From: Opitutia bacterium
Lineage (GTDB): Bacteria; Verrucomicrobiota; Verrucomicrobiia; Opitutales; Opitutaceae
Length of the DNA: 57,942 nucleotides
Assembly: GCA_947449835.1 (NCBI GenBank)
Contig: CANFSZ010000011.1
Location: 1 to 57,942 of the forward strand
Direction: 5' to 3'
Below are positions 15,897 to 23,675 of the stretch, in pieces (the stretch's first letter is position 1; each line of letters begins with the position of its first letter). A program made the position numbers and the translations under genes. The notes beneath the pieces were generated by a model. It did not search any database. It worked only from the letters and a program-made list of their open reading frames with translations, and was not told where the DNA came from.

Positions 15897-16160
15897 GCTG
15901 GCGGGATACGCCACCAGGAGGACTCTCGGCTACGCCACCGTTTCGGGTTTTGTAAGTTCAAGCGTGCTTCCGGAAACATATCTACTTCCAGTAAAGCACA
16001 GGCGTCCGAGAGCTCAACCTGAAAAACACTTACGTTCTGGGGCCGATACGATGGTTTCGATCCGCACCGCCGCGATCGACGCACCTAGGCCGCTCACATG
16101 CGAGCGCGTTGCGGCCGGTTCAGCATAGATTTCGCCCAGTTCACAACTTTTAGCTTATCA

Positions 16161-16174
16161 AGCGAGCGCTCGCT
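16161..16174. promoter_or_regulatory. 14-bp perfect palindrome upstream of the small RHH-like gene
   Basis: AGCGAGCGCTCGCT is its own reverse complement and ends 15 bp before the GTG start at 16190. Small ribbon-helix-helix proteins commonly autoregulate by binding such sites, so it is a candidate operator. Confidence 0.45.
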
Positions 16175-16189
16175 CATGACGATTTTCCC

Positions 16190-16426
16190 GTGAGCTCGAA
16201 ACCGATCCCAATCCGCATGTACACGTCCTTGTTAAAGGATCTTAAAGCGACGGCCGCCGCCTTGGAGATGACGGACCAAGACGCCATGCGCTTCAGTATG
16301 CGACTGGGCTTAAAACTCATCGAGCTTGGTCAATTCGATGCCGTGCAGCCGGTCGTGGAAAAGGCCTTAGCGCAGAGCGGAAAATCCGCTATTGAAGTGA
16401 TCAAAGCCGTACGCGAGCAGGCGTAA
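16190..16426 (+). CDS. Small ribbon-helix-helix-like protein
   Basis: The 78-residue protein begins SSKPIPIRMYTSLLKDL, a short basic strand followed by a helix, then a turn (EMTDQDAMRFSMRLGLKLIEL) and a second helix. This is the beta-alpha-alpha pattern of RHH/CopG DNA-binding proteins. A C-terminal helical part of about 30 residues follows (VQPVVEKALAQSGKSAIEVIKAV). The start is GTG and no clear ribosome binding site is visible. A palindrome lies just upstream and a hairpin just after the stop, so it stands as its own small transcription unit. No toxin partner is adjacent. Assignment to RHH is by pattern only. Confidence 0.55.
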   Translation: MSSKPIPIRMYTSLLKDLKATAAALEMTDQDAMRFSMRLGLKLIELGQFDAVQPVVEKALAQSGKSAIEVIKAVREQA

Positions 16427-16440
16427 CCCAAGTCAACTGC

Positions 16441-16458
16441 GACCGCGCCGCCGCGGTC
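16441..16458 (+). terminator. Hairpin after the RHH-like gene
   Basis: GACCGCG / CGCGGTC forms a 7-bp stem with a 4-nt loop, 14 bp after the stop at 16426, followed by ACGCTTTC. It is weak as an intrinsic terminator because the T run is short. Confidence 0.4.
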
Positions 16459-16609
16459 ACGCTTTCGGCCGGGACGCTGAGCCTATCGCAGAGCGCTGCA
16501 ATTGTTCGCCGGCTTTTGTGTGTTCATGCTCGAACGCGAATCCCGTGCCTGCAATCCGCGCGGCATCTTTTGTGTATCCGGTCTCGGCCGGGGCTGATAA
16601 GTAATCCGC

Positions 16610-17944
16610 ATGAGATTCACCCCACCTCTCCAAGCCCCACCTCCCTCCAGCTGGAGGCTTCGCCAACGGCACGTTGTTTCACTCCTGCTCGCGGTCAGTC
16701 TCAGCGCGTTCGCCGCTCCGCCAAATGTCGTCATGATCATCTCCGACGATCAACACTGGGGCGACTACGGCTTCATGGGCCACCCGCAGATTCAGACGCC
16801 GCACCTCGATCGCCTCGCGCGCGAGAGCCTCACCTTTCGCCACGGTTACGTCCCCTCCAGCCTGTGTTGTCCGAGCCTCGCGAGCATCATTACCGGTCGC
16901 TACCCGCACGAGCACCGCATCACTAGCAACGACCCGACCAAACCGGAGACGATGCCCCAAAACGAGTTCGTCAAAAGTCCCGCCTTCCAAGCTGGTCGCG
17001 CGCGCATGGTGCGTGATGTCTCGGCTTGGCCCACGCTCCCCAGCCTCTTGGGCCAAGCCGGCTACGTCAGTCTCCAGACCGGCAAGTGGTGGCTCGGAGA
17101 TTACACGCACGGCGGCTTCACCGCCGGCATGACCCGTGGCGGCCGCCACGGCGACGAAGGCCTCACCATCGGCCGCCAGACCCTGCAACCCATCACTGAT
17201 TTCATCACGGATGCGCAGCAGCAGCAGAAACCGTTCTTCATCTGGTACGCCCCGCTGATGCCGCACGACCCGCACAACCCACCCGAACGCCTCCTCGCCA
17301 AGTACCGCGCCCAAGCCCCCAGCGAACGCATCGCCAAATACTGGGCCATGGTCGAGTGGTTCGACGAAACCTGCGGCGAACTCCTCGCCCACCTTGATCG
17401 CGCCGGCCTCACGAAAAACACCCTCGTAGTCTACGTCGCCGACAACGGCTGGATCACCCAACCCCAAGCCGCCGGCTTTGCGCCGAAGTCCAAACAATCA
17501 CCCTACGACGGCGGTCTGCGCACGCCCCTCATGCTCCGCTGGCCAGGCACCCTCGCGCCCCACACCAGCGACACCCCGGTGAGCTCGCTCGATCTCTTCC
17601 CCACAATTCTCCAAGCCTGTGGCGTCCCCGCGCCACGTGACCTCCCCGGCATCAATCTCGCCGACCCTCGCGCCGTCGCTGCCCGCCCCGCGATCTTCGG
17701 CGAATGTTTCACGCACAACTTCGTCGATCAAAACGACCCCGCAACCAGCCTCCGCTGGCGCTGGATCCTCTCCGACGGCTGGAAACTGATCATCCCCGCG
17801 CCCCAAAACGAACCCGGCCAACCCGAACTCTACCACCTCCCCGCCGACCAGCACGAGATGCACAACCTCGCCGGACAAGAGAGCGTCCGCGTCAAAGCCC
17901 TCCACGCCCAACTCGATGCCCAGTGGCTCGGCACCCTGCGCTAG
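16610..17944 (+). CDS. Secreted sulfatase with CxPSL active-site variant
   Basis: The 444-residue protein is a type I sulfatase of the alkaline-phosphatase fold. A hydrophobic signal (HVVSLLLAVSLSAFA, about 21-35) follows a basic N-region, so it is exported. Metal ligands appear as IISDDQHWGD and VADNGW; the K-W of TGKWWLGDY is also kept. The formylglycine site reads LCCPSLASIITG, with Cys86, Pro88 and Ser89 but Leu90 where most have Arg. A Lys/Arg-free variant of this kind may still be matured or may be inactive. The C-terminal part has DLFPTILQACGVP and YHLPADQHEMHNLA. It is convergent with a second sulfatase. The natural substrate would be a sulfated glycan. Confidence 0.9.
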   Translation: MRFTPPLQAPPPSSWRLRQRHVVSLLLAVSLSAFAAPPNVVMIISDDQHWGDYGFMGHPQIQTPHLDRLARESLTFRHGYVPSSLCCPSLASIITGRYPHEHRITSNDPTKPETMPQNEFVKSPAFQAGRARMVRDVSAWPTLPSLLGQAGYVSLQTGKWWLGDYTHGGFTAGMTRGGRHGDEGLTIGRQTLQPITDFITDAQQQQKPFFIWYAPLMPHDPHNPPERLLAKYRAQAPSERIAKYWAMVEWFDETCGELLAHLDRAGLTKNTLVVYVADNGWITQPQAAGFAPKSKQSPYDGGLRTPLMLRWPGTLAPHTSDTPVSSLDLFPTILQACGVPAPRDLPGINLADPRAVAARPAIFGECFTHNFVDQNDPATSLRWRWILSDGWKLIIPAPQNEPGQPELYHLPADQHEMHNLAGQESVRVKALHAQLDAQWLGTLR

Positions 17945-18261
17945 CAAGGCCCGCGAACCCTATCAGGCTACTTTTGGGCTTTTGGGACGTTCCTAATATT
18001 TGATCCCGTGAACTTACCTTTTGATCGGACGAGCATATTTCGTCATTTTATGATCATACCTTTGCGAGGGACGAAGCCGTTAAGTCGGGTTGGGTTCATG
18101 CTTTGATGAAAGATGAACCTACTTCGTCGGGGGAAGACCGTGTTTACTTAAGGTACGAGGACGATTCAGCGAAAGCAGATGTGGTTTTCTCGGGGGATGA
18201 GGCGAATTTGCCGCTGGGCAGTCTCTCAAAACCACCCACGGCGGGGGGGGAGGGCGGGGCT
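17945..18261. other. Gene-free gap between convergent sulfatases, possible gene remnant
   Basis: No confident gene lies here. Base composition from about 17980 to 18200 is less GC-rich than the flanks. One plus-strand frame is open from 18025 and reads with acidic, protein-like composition (for example WVHALMKDEP and LRYEDDSAKADVVF) before running into antisense of the second sulfatase. It lacks a good start. A run of eight G is at about 18244-18251. Confidence 0.4.
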
Positions 18262-19656
18262 TCAGTTCTCTTCCTTGGCTTTGCCGTAGCCGTGGAGCAC
18301 TTCGGCGTCCATGCGCTTAAAATACGCCATGAGTTGCTCGTGGAGCACGCGGACGCGCTCGGGGCGGCGACTCGCGAGGTCGGTGCGTTCGCCGGGGTCG
18401 GCTTTGAGGTCGTAGAGCTCGAGGGCGCCGGTCTTCCAGATTTTCACGAGTTTCTCGTCGCCGACCCGGATGGCGGAATGGGGATAACCGCTGGCATAAC
18501 GGTGGAAAATGAGCGGCTCTTCTGCGCGGGCGACTTTCCCCTGCCCGGAGGCGAGGAGGGCGCGGAAACTGCCTCCATCGAGATCGGCGGGGAGCGGCGC
18601 GGGGTAGCCGGCGAGGTCAGCCAAGGTCGGGAGTAAGTCCCAGCCGACGACGGGCACATCGCATTGCGCGCCGGCTTTCACGCCGGGGCCGCGGACGATG
18701 AAGGGCACGCGGATGCCGCCTTCGTAGAGCACCCACTTGCCGCCGCGCAGGGGCGTGTTGCGGGGCGGGGTCGCAAAGGTGGAGGGATGATCGAGCTTGT
18801 TCTTCACGGGCGGGATGAACTCGGCGGCGCCGTTGTCGGCCATGAAGATGATGTAGGTCGTGCCGGTGAGGTCGAGGCGGTCAACCTCGTCGAGCAAGCG
18901 GCCAATGCCTGTGTCGAGATCGGCGAGCATGCCGGCCCAAGCGGCGTTGGCGTGGATGCGGCCCTTGGGTTTGGCGAGGAACTTATCGTAGGTGGCGGCG
19001 CGCGTCTGCATATCGACATGCGTGGCGTAATGCGAGAGTTGGAGGAAGAAAGGCGTGCCGGCGGCTTGGTTGCGGCGGATGAAACTCACGGCGCGGTCGG
19101 TCAGCGTGTCGATGCGCTTGGGGTCGTTGTTGAGGTCGAAGGCATCCCATTTCGAATCTTTGCCGAGGGCGACGTCGCCATGGCGGTTGCCGGTGTTGCC
19201 GTCGCTTTCATCGTAGCCGAGATCTTCCGGAAAGAGGCCGGAGCGGAGATCCCATTTGCCGTAATGCGCGGTGCGGTAGCGGGCATCAGCGGCCTTTAAC
19301 ATCCGGGGAATGGTGAGGCGCGCGGGCTGACCGAGGGCGTAGTTTTTAGGAAAACGTTCGTCGCCCTGGCGCGTGGGGGTCTGGCCAAACTGGATGCTGC
19401 GGCGCGTCGGGCAGCAGAGGGCGTCGGGCGCGTAGCCTTGGGCGAAACGCATACCGCTCTGCGCGAGCCGCGCGAGGGCGGGCGTCTCGTGGTAATCGCT
19501 ACGCGAGCCCGCGAGGTGGTCGTCCATCGCCTGCGAAAGACTCGTCCAGCCGAGGTCATCGGCGAGGATGAAGATGAAATTGGGCGCGGGGTTCGCGGCG
19601 TGCGCCCCGTGGCCGATAACTAAGGCGAGCAAGCAAAACAAAGGGCGGGAATACAT
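18262..19656 (-). CDS. Secreted sulfatase (CxPTR type)
   Basis: The 464-residue protein has a signal peptide (MYSRPLFCLLALVIGHGAHA) and a sulfatase core: FIFILADDLGW with metal-binding Asp pair, the formylglycine motif ALCCPTRRSIQFG (Cys81, Pro83, Arg85), HYGKWDLR, SHYATHVDMQ, and FMADNGAAEF. RNTPLRGGKWVLYEGGIRVPFIVRGPG marks the conserved C-terminal part of the catalytic domain, and YDLKADPGERTDLA the usual sulfatase C-terminal motif. The signature is canonical, unlike the neighbouring sulfatase. A formylglycine-generating enzyme must be encoded elsewhere. Confidence 0.93.
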   Translation of the reverse strand: MYSRPLFCLLALVIGHGAHAANPAPNFIFILADDLGWTSLSQAMDDHLAGSRSDYHETPALARLAQSGMRFAQGYAPDALCCPTRRSIQFGQTPTRQGDERFPKNYALGQPARLTIPRMLKAADARYRTAHYGKWDLRSGLFPEDLGYDESDGNTGNRHGDVALGKDSKWDAFDLNNDPKRIDTLTDRAVSFIRRNQAAGTPFFLQLSHYATHVDMQTRAATYDKFLAKPKGRIHANAAWAGMLADLDTGIGRLLDEVDRLDLTGTTYIIFMADNGAAEFIPPVKNKLDHPSTFATPPRNTPLRGGKWVLYEGGIRVPFIVRGPGVKAGAQCDVPVVGWDLLPTLADLAGYPAPLPADLDGGSFRALLASGQGKVARAEEPLIFHRYASGYPHSAIRVGDEKLVKIWKTGALELYDLKADPGERTDLASRRPERVRVLHEQLMAYFKRMDAEVLHGYGKAKEEN

Positions 19657-19737
19657 GGGGAAAAAGCAAGCGATGGAGACCGGAACGACGAAAACGCAGA
19701 GGCCGAGTTGAGGGGAAAAGAGCGGCCAGCCGCGGAC

Positions 19738-20334
19738 TCAGGAATACGAGCGCCGACCGTCGAGGGCGCTCTTGAGTGTGACGGAATCCGCGTAGAGTAC
19801 GCCGCCGCCGCTCGGCAGACCGAAGCCGATGCGCGTGACCTTCACCGCCTGCTCGGGTGGGAGTTGCTCGGTGAGGTAATGGCACGTCGCCTCTCCCTCG
19901 ACGTCGTTGGACAACGCCAAGATCAACTCCGCCACCTCGCCCGCCGCCAAGCGCGCTTGCAAGGCCGCGAGATTGAGTTGATCCGGCCCGACGCCGTGGA
20001 TCGGCGACAACTTGCCGTGCAAGACATGATACGAGCCGCGATACGCGCCGCTGCGCTCCAACGCGACGAGATCGGGCACGTGCTCGACGACGCACACCAC
20101 CGAACGGTCGCGGCGCTCATCGGCGCAGATGCCGCACACGTCGCCCTCGGCGAGATTGCCGCAACGCTCACAACGCCGCACGGAGCGCGACGCGGCTTCG
20201 AGAGCGGAGACGAGCGCCGTGAGTTGCGCGGGCTTTTCGACCAGCAGGTGCAACGCGATCCGCTCGGCCGAGCGATAACCCAGCCCCGGCAATTGCTTCA
20301 GCTGCTGCTGCAACTTCTCAAAGGCGGGCGTCAT
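19738..20334 (-). CDS. recR: Recombination protein RecR
   Basis: RecR loads RecA with RecO/RecF at gaps. The 198-residue protein begins MTPAFEKLQQQLKQLPGLGYRSAERIALHLL (helix-hairpin-helix), then a C4 zinc finger (C-x-x-C...C-x-x-C in RRCERCGNLAEGDVCGIC) and a Toprim domain (VVCVVEHVPDLVALERSGAYRG, then EVAELILALSNDVEGEAT). The C-terminal tail with IGFGLPSGGGVLYADSVTLKSALDGRR is the Walker B-like end. ATG 20334 was chosen; the longer frame adds only 11 non-conserved residues. It is downstream of ybaB. Confidence 0.96.
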   Translation of the reverse strand: MTPAFEKLQQQLKQLPGLGYRSAERIALHLLVEKPAQLTALVSALEAASRSVRRCERCGNLAEGDVCGICADERRDRSVVCVVEHVPDLVALERSGAYRGSYHVLHGKLSPIHGVGPDQLNLAALQARLAAGEVAELILALSNDVEGEATCHYLTEQLPPEQAVKVTRIGFGLPSGGGVLYADSVTLKSALDGRRSYS

Positions 20335-20416
20335 GAAATAAAAAAGGAGCCGCTCCGGCGGAGGCACCGCGACGCCGTGACCGGCGCCCGTCTCCGCCGC
20401 GAGCCGCCCGCCGGCC

Positions 20417-20725
20417 TTACATCATGCCGGGCATCTGGAAGGCCGAAGTGACCTTCTGCATTTCGGCGTCGTTGTAAGTCTTCGCTTGTTGGGCGGCATC
20501 TTGCACGGCGGCGAGGAGGGTTTCGCTCACGAGCTTCGCGTCTTCCTTCAAGAACTCCGCGTCGAGCGCGATGGAGAGGAACTGACCCGCGCCGTTGATC
20601 TTGATTTTGACCGCACCGCCGCCGGCCGCGACGTCGATCTCCTTCGCGGCGAGTTGGGACTGGAGCGACTCGATCGAGCGCTGCATTTTCTGAGCTTGTT
20701 TGAGGAGTTTGCCTACGCCGGCCAT
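20417..20725 (-). CDS. ybaB: YbaB/EbfC family nucleoid-associated protein
   Basis: The protein of 102 residues starts MAGVGKLLKQAQKMQRSIESLQSQLA, an Gln/Lys-rich helix, followed by EIDVAAGGGAVKIKINGAGQFLSIALDAE and a C-terminal helix ending in MPGMM. This is the YbaB fold, a dimeric DNA-binding tweezers protein. The ybaB-recR neighbourhood is widely conserved; dnaX, often found upstream, is replaced here by an SDR gene. ATG 20725 is used because the upstream extension is not family-like. Confidence 0.95.
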   Translation of the reverse strand: MAGVGKLLKQAQKMQRSIESLQSQLAAKEIDVAAGGGAVKIKINGAGQFLSIALDAEFLKEDAKLVSETLLAAVQDAAQQAKTYNDAEMQKVTSAFQMPGMM

Positions 20726-20787
20726 AGTGGGAGGAAAATTAAGGGTTGATGAGATGGAACGTGAAACGTCGAGAGACGCCCGCGCGC

Positions 20788-21684
20788 TTAAAGTGACAAG
20801 ATTTTTTCGTAGCCCTCGCGAAACGTCGGGCACGCCGGCCGCCAGCCCGTGACCGCCTTCAACGCGGTATTAAGGATAATCCGATCCGGCGTGACCGCGC
20901 GCCGCCCGCCCGCCGGCACGCCCGTAAACGCCGGCACCGGCAACCCGAGCCGCGCCGCGAGCCACGCCACCATCTCGCCCTTGGTCGCCGCGCCGTCGTC
21001 GGCGACATTGAAAACATGCGCGCCCGGCGCCAACGCGCTCACCGCCAGCACCGCGGCGACGATGTCGTCGCGATACGCGAGATTGAGATGCGCCTCGCCC
21101 CGCCCTGCCGCCGCGCCCGCGCGGACTTGCTCTAATAAATGATGCCGACCCGGCCCGTAAATCCCCGCCAAGCGCAACACCACGCGCGTCGCCGCCGCCT
21201 CGGTGGCGTGAAGTAAAAAATGTTCGGCCGCGAGCAACGTCTCCGCGCGTTCATCGCCGCCCGTCGGGGCTGTTTCATCGACGCGCGCGCCGCCGTCCTG
21301 CGGATAAACCGACGTGCTACTCGTATAAATCACCGTGCCCGCCCCACCCTGCGCGCGCAACCAAGCCACAAGGCTCGCCATCCCGTCGCGGTAACTGTGC
21401 CGATAGCCTTCGAGCCCGCCGCCGCCCGAGCTCACGCAATTGAGGACAACGTCGGCCCCGCCCGGAATGTCCGCGTGCCACGTGGCGCTCGCGAGATCAC
21501 CGAGCACGACGTCGCGCACGCCCTCGGCGCGCAGCGCGGCGGCTTTGTCGGCATTGCGGGTCAAAGCGGTCACGTTCATCCCCGCCGAGAGCGCGGCGTG
21601 GGCGACGGCGCGGCCGATGTAGCCGCAGCCGAAGATCACGAGCCGTTTACCGGCTAAAACATTGCCATGGGCAGGATCGCTCAT
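20788..21684 (-). CDS. NAD(P)-dependent epimerase/dehydratase-like SDR (YeeZ-type)
   Basis: The 298-residue protein has a Rossmann motif LVIFGCGYIGRAVAH near the N-terminus, the segment VIYTSSTSVYPQDGG with the active-site Ser and Tyr, and RVVLRLAGIYGPGRHHLL typical of extended SDRs. It resembles the YeeZ/YbjT group of sugar-nucleotide-type epimerases, with no firm substrate. ATG 21684 fits the family N-terminus and lies only 18 bp from the ATG of the divergent DJ-1/PfpI gene. ybaB follows 62 bp downstream. Confidence 0.82.
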   Translation of the reverse strand: MSDPAHGNVLAGKRLVIFGCGYIGRAVAHAALSAGMNVTALTRNADKAAALRAEGVRDVVLGDLASATWHADIPGGADVVLNCVSSGGGGLEGYRHSYRDGMASLVAWLRAQGGAGTVIYTSSTSVYPQDGGARVDETAPTGGDERAETLLAAEHFLLHATEAAATRVVLRLAGIYGPGRHHLLEQVRAGAAAGRGEAHLNLAYRDDIVAAVLAVSALAPGAHVFNVADDGAATKGEMVAWLAARLGLPVPAFTGVPAGGRRAVTPDRIILNTALKAVTGWRPACPTFREGYEKILSL

Positions 21685-21702
21685 TCCTTCCAACCTCACG
21701 CC

Positions 21703-22242
21703 ATGCCCCACGTTCTGGCAATCCTCGCCACCGGTTTTGAGGAAATTGAAACCGTCACTCCGATCGACCTCCTGCGCCGCGCCGGCGTCGAGGTCGTGGT
21801 CGCAGCGTTGACCGAAGACCTGCTCGTCACCGGCCGCAGCGGCCTCACGCTCCGCGCTGACACCACGCTCGCCGCCGTCGGTGATCGCGCCTTCGACTGC
21901 GTCTTTTTGCCCGGCGGGCCGGGTGTCGCGCTTTTGCGCGCCGATTCTCGCGTCCGCCCGCTCGTCCTCCGCCAACATGCCGCCGGTGGCTGGCTCGCCG
22001 CCATCTGCGCCGCGCCCACCGTGCTCAACGATGCGGGCTTGCTCACCGGCCGACGTTACACGGCGCACTTCTCCGTCGCGCCGGAATTGCCCGCGATCCT
22101 CGCCCATGAACGCACCGTGTGCGATGGTCGTCTCCTCACCAGCCGCGGCGCGGGCACGTCGCTCGACTTCGCGTTGTTGCTCGTGGAAAAACTCGTCTCT
22201 CCCGCCAAGGCCCAAGAAATCTCCGCCGCCATCGCCGCCTGA
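21703..22242 (+). CDS. DJ-1/PfpI family protein
   Basis: The 179-residue protein has the nucleophile elbow LAAICAAPTVL with Cys102 and an upstream ATGFEEIETVTPIDLLRRAG with the conserved Glu, both hallmarks of DJ-1/YajL proteins. FLPGGPG is also present. Such proteins act in oxidative stress and protein or nucleotide deglycation. The next gene, a flavin disulfide reductase, starts 23 bp after its stop, so the two may form a redox-protective unit. Confidence 0.93.
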   Translation: MPHVLAILATGFEEIETVTPIDLLRRAGVEVVVAALTEDLLVTGRSGLTLRADTTLAAVGDRAFDCVFLPGGPGVALLRADSRVRPLVLRQHAAGGWLAAICAAPTVLNDAGLLTGRRYTAHFSVAPELPAILAHERTVCDGRLLTSRGAGTSLDFALLLVEKLVSPAKAQEISAAIAA

Positions 22243-22265
22243 TCGTCGTTCGCCACCTCGTCCCC

Positions 22266-23669
22266 ATGTCAAAGTCTCGTCCCAAAACTTACGATTTCCT
22301 CGTTATCGGCGGTGGTAGCGCCGGCTTCAACGCCGCGCGTGTCGCCGTCGGCCTCGGCCTCAAGACCGCCATCGTGGACGGCGCGCAGGAGCTCGGCGGG
22401 CTGTGCATCTTGCGCGGCTGCATGCCGTCCAAGACGCTCCTCTACATGACGGAGGTCCTCCACCTCGCGCAACAAGGCCGCACCTTTGGCCTCAAGATTC
22501 CCTCGGCCCGCGCCGACATGAAGGCGATGCAGGCGCGAAAGAAAAAGATCATCCGCGAGTTTGCCTCGTACCGCGAAGCCGCGCTCGCGTCGGGCAAGTT
22601 CGACTTGATCCGCGCCCACGCGCGTTTCCTCGATGCGCATACCCTCGCGCTGTCCGATGGCCGCACCGTCCGCGCGCGTCACATCCTCCTCGGCACGGGC
22701 TCCAAAGTCAGCGTGCCGCCGATTCCTGGCCTCGCCGAATCGGGTTTCTGGACGAGCGACGACGTGCTCGATCTCGATTACATCCCCAAGAGCGTGATCG
22801 TGCTCGGCGGTGGCATCGTCGCCTGCGAACTCGCTCAGTTTCTCCACCGCATCGGCACGCGCGTCACGCTCATCCAACGCAGCGCTCAACTCTTGCGCGA
22901 ACACTCCGCGGACGCCGCCGCCGTGATTGAGAAAGCGCTCCGCGCCGAAGGCCTCGAGATCTTCACCGACACCGCGATTGAGCGCATAACCCGCGAGCAG
23001 CGTGGCGTGACCGTGCGTTTCCGCCACGGCGGCAAAACCCGCACGCGCCGCGCCGCTCATCTGTTCAACGCCCTCGGCCGCGAGCCCAACACCACTGCGC
23101 TCAACCTCGCCGCGGCCGGTGTTCGAACCCGCACCAACGGCCAAGTCATCATCAACCGCTGGCAACAATCCTCCGCGCCGCACATCTACGCCGCCGGTGA
23201 TTGCTCCGGCCCGCACGAGATTGTCCACACGGCGATTCTCCAAGGCGAACTCGCCGCCCGCCACGCCGCCAACGTCAAAAACCTCAAGCCCGTCGATTGG
23301 TCGCATTTGCTCACCGTCGTGTTCACCGATCCGCCGCTCGCCACGCTCGGCCGCCTCGAACGCGAACTCGACGCCGCCGGCGAGCCGTACGTGGTCGCGA
23401 GCTATCCGTTTAACGACCACGGCAAATCCATTCTCATGGACGCCAACGCCGGCTACGTAAAAGTCGTCGCCGAGCCCAAGCGCGGCCGCATCCTCGGCGC
23501 CGAAATCGTCGGCCCGCAAGCCGGCGAACTGATCCATGTGTTCAGCGGCCCGCTCGCGCTGCGCGCGACGGTCTTCGATCTCTTACGCGCGCCGTGGTAT
23601 CACCCGACGCTCGCCGAGATCGTCACCTACCCGCTCGAAGAGATCGCGGAGAAAATCGCGGCGCGTTGA
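22266..23669 (+). CDS. FAD-dependent pyridine nucleotide-disulfide oxidoreductase (MerA/Lpd-like)
   Basis: The 467-residue protein has an FAD-binding FLVIGGGSAGFNAAR, the redox motif GGLCILRGCMPSK (Cys47 and Cys52), an NAD(P) site VIVLGGGIVACELAQFL, and IYAAGDCSG. The C-terminal dimer domain carries WYHPTLAEIV with the catalytic His-Glu pair. No N-terminal metal-binding domain and no extra C-terminal cysteines are present, so it is neither a full mercuric reductase nor an obvious Lpd of a dehydrogenase complex, and no such complex genes are near. A general NAD(P)H-dependent disulfide or quinone reductase role is inferred. Confidence 0.88.
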   Translation: MSKSRPKTYDFLVIGGGSAGFNAARVAVGLGLKTAIVDGAQELGGLCILRGCMPSKTLLYMTEVLHLAQQGRTFGLKIPSARADMKAMQARKKKIIREFASYREAALASGKFDLIRAHARFLDAHTLALSDGRTVRARHILLGTGSKVSVPPIPGLAESGFWTSDDVLDLDYIPKSVIVLGGGIVACELAQFLHRIGTRVTLIQRSAQLLREHSADAAAVIEKALRAEGLEIFTDTAIERITREQRGVTVRFRHGGKTRTRRAAHLFNALGREPNTTALNLAAAGVRTRTNGQVIINRWQQSSAPHIYAAGDCSGPHEIVHTAILQGELAARHAANVKNLKPVDWSHLLTVVFTDPPLATLGRLERELDAAGEPYVVASYPFNDHGKSILMDANAGYVKVVAEPKRGRILGAEIVGPQAGELIHVFSGPLALRATVFDLLRAPWYHPTLAEIVTYPLEEIAEKIAAR

Positions 23670-23675
23670 TCGGCC

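Larger units (their letters stand above)
15579..16189. other. AT-rich gene-free spacer of about 610 bp beside tRNA-Gly
   Basis: This stretch is markedly richer in A+T than its surroundings, above all at 15580-15870. No open frame here reads like a protein. It holds the tRNA promoter, three pairs of short direct repeats, a 7-bp inverted repeat (AGAGGGA at 15795-15801 with TCCCTCT at 15818-15824) and the 19-bp tRNA copy. From about 15897 on, base composition returns towards the local average, still without a recognisable gene, until the small ORF at 16190. It looks like the remnant of an integrated element. Confidence 0.6.

Noticed and set aside
15837-16022. Short plus-strand ORF covering the 19-bp tRNA copy
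   Set aside because: It reads through the duplicated tRNA segment and has no start signal or protein-like pattern.
16042-16066. tmRNA-like 5' end (GGGGCCG followed by ATGGTTTCGAT)
   Set aside because: No matching 3' acceptor strand, T arm or CCA end is found within 400 bp on either side, and no tag reading frame is convincing. Treated as chance similarity.
15579-16189. CRISPR array
   Set aside because: The repeats are different pairs of 10-13 bp, not regularly spaced copies of one repeat, and no cas genes are near.
22269-23537. 422-residue minus-strand frame opposite the disulfide reductase
   Set aside because: Antisense shadow; the plus-strand gene has all catalytic motifs.
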